Source of the DNA: Pipra filicauda
Lineage: Eukaryota; Chordata; Aves; Passeriformes; Pipridae
Assembly: GCF_003945595.2 (NCBI RefSeq)
Contig: NW_024104345.1
Span: 248,001 to 312,000, forward strand
Length of the DNA stretch: 64,000 nucleotides
Reading direction: 5' to 3'
Part shown: piece by piece, positions 56,401 through 64,000 of the stretch
Position numbering within the stretch: the first letter of the stretch is position 1
How the letters are laid out: each line of letters opens with the position of its first letter
The notes under the pieces: generated by a model
The model's input: the letters and a program-made list of their open reading frames with translations, nothing else
Told to the model about the DNA's origin: nothing
Databases searched by the model: none
Position numbers and translations under genes: made by a program

Positions 56401-59400
56401 GTGTTTTAAAGCTTAGGTGTATGAAAGAAAGCTGAGGTTCAAATCACCTGCCTTCTGAAAAACTGGGTTCTTTCAGGGTGTTTCCAGGAAAAGAAATCAC
56501 ACATACTGCCCTAGATCTCATCTCTGATCTATGCTGATAGAGTATTAATTACAGTTTTCCATTTCCTTCAGTGAATTTATTCTTAACAAAGTTATTATCC
56601 AAAACCAGCAAGATTTGTTTTCCTGAGATTTAGAGTTATGAATCTGTGTGTACAATAGTCATCATGAGTAGGTGGCACAGAGTCTGGTTTTTTCCTGTCA
56701 GCAGTGATGCTATTCTTAGTCTTGTATGTGGTCCTTACGTGTATCAAAACAGGCACAATAGATACATATTGGCAGCTTTGATTGTATTCAGAGATGAGCT
56801 GATCTCCCAGTCCAGGAAATGATCCTAAAGCTCTCATCGTGTTGGCAGCAGAATTTTAACCAATGGTTCCCAAGAGCCTCTGCCAGCACATTGTTGCCTT
56901 TAGAGGACTCAGAGCTACTAGACATATTAGAGAAAATGAAAATGACATAGGAATTATACATTAAGAAAACAAAACCCACAAAAAAAAATCTACTGTGACT
57001 ACAGCTATAGCTTTGGATCCAAATGGTTTTAGAAATCAATCAGGCAGTCTTGTGATGTGTGGCATTATCTGAACCCTTATACTCTTGGCTTCGATTCTTA
57101 ATCACTCTGGAGTCCCTTAGCACAGCTTTGTAGCACCAAATATCCATAAAGCTGACACCATTGCTGACTGTAGGATGTGGTATTGAGTACTGTGACAAGA
57201 GAAGGTACACAACTGCCTGAAGGCAGGCACTGTGCTTTCTAGCAAAAGAAAACTAAGCAATATAATCTCTTGCTGCCACTGCTGAGTCACAGTCATTCAT
57301 GCCATGGCATGACTGTAAGGAGTCTGAGTAGTGGCCAGCATCTTCCATGAGACAAGACTTATCCCAAGCAAGACAATCATAAGCAATAGCTGATGTAGAA
57401 ATTGATGCCACTGACTTGGTAAGATTGTATTATTTTCAGTGCCACCTGCTGAGCTATCTTGACATGTCTGGGAATTGACGCCAAGTGAAAGAATGGGGAA
57501 AAGGCAAATATATCCTTATTTCTCTAAACCGTTCCTTTCTTGACAAAAAATATTTCAAAAGGAAGATAACCAAAGAAAGTGATAAGGTTTGAAGATTCTG
57601 AGGTACCTAGAGTCACCTCACCTTTGCCTATTCAGCTAGCTAAGAGGTCCTTATGCCATTTTGCCATGGGTGGCACTGTTACCCTTCTCCAGTGTGTACC
57701 ACCCTGTTGTGCAATCTCACAAAGCCAGCCCTGCTTAGTGATATCAAGCTAATCAACAGAGAAGACTATAAAAATAATCCTACCTCTGAATAAAAACATT
57801 TGTCACTGCCCAAAACTTAACAGAGGAAAACTGAATCCTTTCTTAACCTCCTCCAAAAAGTCTCAGGGGGTTTCTTGTGGCTACCGTGACAGTGGCCACC
57901 AGTGATGCCAGAGAGCCTCTCCCGTCTTGTAGCAATGCAACTGTCAGTGGACTGCAATGTGGAGTTCATGGCAACTCTGCTTCCACCTGTGGAGTTCAGG
58001 CCTTCAGTTCTACTGATTGCAGTACCCGTCTGTATGGCTCTGGCCTGAACGCTTTACTTAATTTTTGAAGAACCATGTAGCTCAGCAGAGATCAGAGTAA
58101 GCAGGCAACCACGCACTTGGCACAGTTTGCAGAACTTGTGGCCATGCTCAGAATTTAGTACTGCCTAAAACAAAGGAGTCCATTAGAGAAGGGGACCTGT
58201 AGCTTCTCTATAGGCTCTGTAACTGCATTCAAAAGACACTCAGCTATAGCTAGTGTATAACATAGATATACATTTCACAATATTGAGGACTTGCCTTACT
58301 GCAAGTCCCATAGTGCCACATTCCCTATTTTTCATGAGTCTTCATGTTATCAGACAAGTAGTTAGGAGAGGTTATTTGTCTCTCCTACTACACTATCAAT
58401 ATTTTGGCTCCACTTACCCCTGTGTGGATCTTCAAGCTCAGTACAGGCAGCCAATATGGTCTTTCACTGGTCAATGGACTGGTGATGCAAGACCTGTCCA
58501 ACACATAGGATGCTGTTGTGGCATCTGGCAGTATTGCAAACAGGCATTGGTCAGGGTGTCACAACCAAACTGCCTTCCACATCTCTTGTGGCAAGAGATG
58601 AAGGACACAAGTTCACAGTGGAAGGAAGCTGTTTGCAAGTTTTTTTGTCATACTTGAATTTAACGTGGGTGAATTTAAAAGTCAGTTAAAAATGTAAACT
58701 AGCTAGATAAAGACCATGGAAAAGTGAAGACAAATCACAGTATCTAGACAGACAGATTATGTTTTAAAGTGGTACTGTGTTATTGAATAAAGTTTTCCTT
58801 ACTGAAATGGTAGAACTGGGAGGAATTATACTGGGCACCTATACCACCTAACACATTTTGGTGGTAATTTGGCAAGTATATGTTAATATACCAACACTTT
58901 TTCCTCTTACCAGTCTCTTCTGTTTTTTGGCAGCCCATAATACTTTTTCTGTGCCCCTTCCACTGCCCTCAGAGCAAAACTGAGAATGAGAAAGGGTTCC
59001 AACCTAAACCAAGCTCATAATAATTGGTCCATCATAACCTTTTTCTGTATGAAACATGATATTTCACCCAGAAATAAAGATGCAGTTTAGTGTGGGTTTT
59101 TTGGTCCATTAGTTAATAAAGGGTAAAGATTACACTTTGGCCATGCTGTTGCCAATGTGTGCTTGGTCATTTGCCATGGTAGTTGCTTCTCGACAGATTT
59201 TTAGCTATTGCGTAGCATGTGCATTTCTATCACTCTGTGAAACAGCAATTGATTATGCCAGCCTCAAGCTATTTTACTTGGAATGAAAAACTCTAAAGCT
59301 TGTTTAACAGTAAGAGTCCGTTGCTTTCTCTCAACAATTGTCTGAGAAAGAAAAAGCATCTTTTGTTAGAAATAATGGTTTGCTTAAAAACATTCAGGTC

Positions 59401-59551
59401 CTTTTGTGCTGAAGGTTCACACACAGCAAGAGACGATCTGTGTTTCGGTAATAAAAAGTCTCTACCGTCAGGGTCAGAGGTATTTCTTTGCAAGGTACCA
59501 TGGTTCCTGGCAACACTTAGAGCCCTGATATCCTAGAAGATATTTAATAAC

Positions 59552-59583
59552 CCATATGTCACATATCCATATGTCACATATCC
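59552..59583 (+). repeat. Two-copy 15-bp tandem duplication
   Basis: ccatatgtcacatat occurs twice head to tail, exactly, followed by cc. Confidence 0.92.
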
Positions 59584-62500
59584 TACAGATGGTGATTTTT
59601 ATTGTTTTTTATGAGAATATGAATAAGGAGGTACTGTACCAAATGGGATTTTACTAATAAAAGTACATCCAGAACCCTTAAATTACTTGTTCTTTTCACC
59701 ATTTAAAGACATAATTAAGCCTGTTCTCTATAATAAGGTAACAGTCTATGAAGGTAAAAATCAGTTTTTCACAATCACAACAGAAAAATTCCTCTTCACA
59801 TATCCTCTAAGCAAGAAATAGAGGAAAAGCTTTATTTCAGTATCTTCTGATGCAAAGCTAAGCTATTGCTCTGCATAGTGTTTAATAGAAAAAGAGGACA
59901 CCTTCATGCAGTTGATGAATTCCAGTTTTATTTATAAGATTCTTTAGTATTTCACTGCAGAAAAATGTTAACTTTTCTAATTTGTTCCTACGTTCTCTTA
60001 CTATTGTTTTATTTTAAACATCAGAAGCAGCTTTCCTAGGCCAAAATTACCTCTAGTGCAACTCTCTTGTAGTCATGCCATTAGTTAATGCCTTCTTTTT
60101 AGCAATAATGATTATGGAAACCATTTCTTCCATCTCCTTACCCTTTGCCGTGGAAAGCCAGTTGTGATGTCCAGGGCAAACAAAGAGAGGCCACGACAGT
60201 GGTGTTCTGAAAAGGAGAAGGTTGGCTTCATGACTGGAGAAGAAAGAACATCCTGGAGTATTTTTTTCTTTTTCATTGGTAGACCCAGAAAGCCTTTGAG
60301 ATTTCCTGCAAAACAGCTGGGAATTAATGCGGAGACGAACATAATTTTACCACCAACCCTTGCAAAGCAATTAAAGAGTCAGAAGTAAATTCACCAATGT
60401 CTGGCAGTGATCATTCGCAGACTAGTCACAACAACATGATTTCCTGCTTCTTTCAATAGCTGACCTGGAAGCAGCCACAGCCTGGCTTTTATTTCTGTAT
60501 TGTGCAATGGTGTCAGTATGTTCACCTGAAATGTTATTATTGCACATGGCTGTTTTGGCTCTTCACCTCCCACTCTTTAAAGAGACTGCAAGTGTCCTGG
60601 AACAGTTAAGAGAAGGCAGATTTCCTGTCAAGTAGCCACTGAATGGACAGATCCGGAAGTTCATAAATGCATTAACAGGAATTATGTGAGAAATTCAAGA
60701 CTGCTGAACAATTAATTTTCTATGTCTTAGGATATCAGATTTAGTTCTGCTAAACTTGAAATTCAATTTTTATAAGTTCAATTTTTATTATTGCAGAAGC
60801 TGGCCTGGACACCAGCTTGACTTCTGTGAAGCATAAACTGGGGACATTAATTGCTGAAACTAGTATCACAATAGGAGCCAGGGATCCCAGCTGAAACTGA
60901 AGCCCCCTGGGTTGGGACTTCACAGGAAAAAAATAAGCAGCCAGTCCCTGTGCCAAAGCAGATGACTAGATACGGTGGATGTGACAAGGTAAACAGTGGC
61001 ACAGATTAAAAGTGTGATTTATTGAAAGAATTTGTTAAAGAGCCAACAGAAAACCCATAACTTCCAATAACACCCTTCCCACTTCAGCACCTGGTGTGCA
61101 AAACTCCCAAGAACAACCAAACAGTCTCAACTCACCTACAGGTTTTGAGCATAGGGAAGTACTTACTATTAAGCAACTGATTCTTATTCAAGAAAAGGGT
61201 AAACTTTATAGTTGGAAGTGTATAGTGAACCCAGTGAAAACTTCAGGCAATCTGAGCAATCTGGATTGGGACAAATCCCAGATTTTCAGAAGAAAGGCAT
61301 AGAATTACCCCGCAAATGTGTGTGCACACAGCATATTTTCCACAACTGGTTAGCAAAAACTGTAGCAAGGACGGGGTGAGGAGGTGTCAGATGTAAACAA
61401 AGAGGCCTTGAGCCATTCTGCCAGCTGCTGTGGATAGTGCTAAGAGAAAGATCTACCACAGTGGCAAGAGTGGTGGAGGCCTTCAGAGGTGATGAAAATA
61501 TACACAGAAAGCATTTACACAAAAGGATGCTTGAAAAGTGTTATTTGCAGTTATTTTTACTAGTAACATGTGAAGCAGGATGCTGATCATTTTTTCTCTT
61601 GTTGTTTCTGCTCTCCTAGCAACAGAAGAAGTGTTTTTAACAGGTGTGAGCAACAGAAATTCAAAAAGAAGATAAAATACGCCAAGTGAAACAAGAATAA
61701 GGTGATTCTCTACAAGGAGATTCTTGCCCTGTCAGATTACAAGGGTGCTCTGAAGAATTTCGTGGGGAACAGTCACAGCAAATCACATGACAAAACAAGG
61801 GCTTGAGAAAAACCCACCTGTTATATTTGTAACTGCACTTTTCAGAACTTATGACTATGTAGAAATTTACTTGTTTAGGAGTGCAGCTTTTCATAATGCA
61901 CAGCAAATCCCAACCCCTCACTGACAAGATTAGGAAGAAATTTTGCCAATGCACAGGTTATTCTCCATCAATTACCTGTCCACTGGGGCAATGTTAGAAT
62001 TCACAAAGATAATGTGTCAGAATAAGATGAAGCATTGGTCTGATTCAGCATGAAAAGTTCTTACATGCTGTTGCTTAAGGTTTTCCCCAAAGTGCTGACT
62101 TTTATTCTCCCTGACTTTAGCTTATACACAAGTGTATTAAACGAAAAAAGAAAGATTGTCATCCTCCTTTCTTTAGACAGCTGTGCGTGCATGTATTTTT
62201 TTCAGCCTATAACTGGGCTTTCAAAAATGGGGTCTGTGATGTTTCAATGTTTCAGCCGTTTTGCGTCATAAATAAAAGGATTGAGGAATCCTTAGATTTC
62301 CTACAGAAAGGCTTTCTTTTGTACTGTGGGTAACACTGCTGAGCTGATATTTTTCTGCATAGTTGCTGAAGATGGAGGCTAAAGGTAACGAGAAGAACTT
62401 CAAGGGCACTGTGATTTATACCTAAGTTTTAATGAGGAAGAGTTATCTCCTGATGTGTCCCTTTTCAACTTTTTTTTTTCAACTTAACAAAATATTTCCA

Positions 62501-63562
62501 AGAGTCTACCCTGATTGACCCGAACCTGTGAAGAAGACATTCAAACATCTGCTAAAAGCATTTTTATATAGCACCTTGCTTAAACCAAAAATGTTAGCTG
62601 AAGTTCTAATTCATAACCAAAGGAAAAGGGGACATGTGCACATCTGTGCCTCAGAACAGTTCTGATGCTCCATGCAGGTAGCCTATGGAAAAAATCAGAA
62701 ATCTGTGGGTTTATCCTTTCTAGGTTCCTTTTTTATCTTATCTGTATGTGTCCTGCATCTCTTCAAGGACCTTACATCTGGCATGTCATCTGGGCTTCCA
62801 TTTTTATTTTCTGTCTCCTTCCTCACCCCCCATCTACTAAGTTTTCCAGCTCTCTTTCACTCACCATAGGTTTGGGTTTATTTTCCTTTCCAAACAATAT
62901 TCAGGACTATCAACATTATCATTAATGACATATTTTATCATTTAATTAACAATCTTTCATTATGCACCTGCTGTATTGCTAAAGCCAATTAGGATAATAA
63001 TTACCTTCCTGTACCTGAGCAGCAAATTGGCTTAGCTCCAGAAAAAGGTGTTCCACAGGAAGGTTTCCCACTAAAAAGTAACTTACAACATGCAGTAGCC
63101 TCAATGCTATTGACCCTATTTACCGTGTCCTATCTAGCCACAATGTTTATTTCCCACAGCAAATTCATCAATGATGAATCAGTGGGTTCAGCAGCTCCTG
63201 TCAAAAGATTTGCACTTGCTTACTGGAGGGAAGCCTGCATCATCTGTTATCCACAGACTGCTCTCAAGGGTCATCATTAGCTAAGAAAGCCTGCTATTTC
63301 TCATATGCCATTCTCTAGCCACACACAAATCAGCTGCTGAAGTCTTTCTGGGTTCTTGGAGGCCATCCACTGTAACAGTCAAGCCTTGAGGGCATGACCG
63401 GCCTTGGTTGTCTCTGCCCAGCCTCCGGGGGCTTTTCTCAACCCTGACCAATGTCCAGCATGCCCAGGACCATCAGACCCTGCCCCATCAGTGATGCACC
63501 AGGGCCAGTCTCCAGCATCCTGAAGCCTTGCCTGGCCCCAGACCCCACTGATTTGGGTCCAC

Positions 63563-63597
63563 ATCCCATCCCATCCCATCCCATCCCATGCCATCCC
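63563..63597 (+). repeat. (ATCCC)n simple repeat
   Basis: Seven units in a row (atcccatcccatcccatccc...), one of them altered to atgcc. It sits inside a locally GC-richer patch. Confidence 0.93.
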
Positions 63598-64000
63598 TGT
63601 GCCCATGAAGATATCTGATGCCCAGGGCTGGCCTCACTTCTGGGATGGTGGCATGGGCCCTGATTTGTGAGGTCCTCTCCTGCTGCCCTGGGAAGTACCC
63701 TTGGATCCTTGTCCTTTAGGGAGTAGCTGGCGTATGCTGCACCCTGAAAATAACCACTCTAAAATCTTTTTATGCAGGACTCATTGGAAGAGTTGGTAAC
63801 AGGGATACTGAGGGGCTAAACAAAAAATACTATTTATGAGTGTTAAGATTTTCCTTCCAGAGAGAAGTTAGTAAGTGAGGTATTTTTCCTAGCTATGGAC
63901 AGAAACAAATATGGATCACCAGGAAGAAATAAAAGGGACCAGTTGAATAGGATAACATCAGCATGAAGTTACTGCAGCCATCACCTCTTCTCCTGCTCCT

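Larger units (their letters stand above)
53431..64000. other. Upstream flank, no gene recognised
   Basis: About 10.5 kb of mostly AT-rich sequence with no recognised exon, RNA gene or CR1 copy. Small items are a 15-bp tandem duplication at 59552-59583 and a GC-rich patch with an (ATCCC)n array at 63370-63720. The 134-codon frame at 58253-58657 has no recognisable domain. Confidence 0.5.

Overview
This window is vertebrate, almost certainly avian, nuclear DNA. It carries at least eight CR1 (chicken repeat 1) LINE copies, an LTR fragment that resembles a common avian endogenous-retrovirus LTR, AT-rich gene-poor sequence, and two small CpG islands. There is no prokaryotic gene organisation: reading frames are short, scattered and unlinked. 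I cannot name the species.

The one protein-coding gene I recognise is CPNE4 (copine-4), on the minus strand. Its first coding exon lies at 5992-6179: 8 bases of 5' UTR, then 60 codons ([10 protein letters not shown]... to ...SHGQWFE) that start the first C2 domain. It has a clean acceptor and donor. No further coding exon was found in 1-5991, which I read as the next intron. Above 6179 lies a very large 5'-UTR intron.

Two CpG islands are the best promoter candidates, at about 52680-53430 (strong) and 48840-49190 (weaker). On the minus strand the strong island contains a plausible untranslated first exon ending CAG|GTAGGG at 53000. A GTAAGT donor beside the weaker island (exon end 49186) could serve an alternative first exon. 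Perfect CAG|GTAAGT sites at 22960, 30934 and 49726 could belong to further untranslated exons, but none is proven. Everything beyond about 53.45 kb is upstream flank without a recognisable gene.

The rest is intronic or intergenic sequence holding repeats. There are CR1 copies at 2.6-3.4, 9.6-9.9, 15.0-15.3, 20.1-20.5, 26.6-27.2, 39.5-41.0, 44.5-44.7 and 45.35-45.85 kb. A non-CR1 LINE remnant at 17.3-17.7 kb still encodes an open C-terminal zinc knuckle followed by a perfect 3' hairpin. An ERV LTR piece lies at 24.9-25.1 kb. A pair of unclassified, inverted, roughly 440-bp repeats lies at 32.08-32.52 and 36.14-36.57 kb. Several A-rich and short tandem repeats are also present.

I found no convincing undescribed multi-gene system. 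The best leads are the dual CpG-island promoter arrangement, the LINE zinc-knuckle and hairpin remnant, and the inverted repeat pair.
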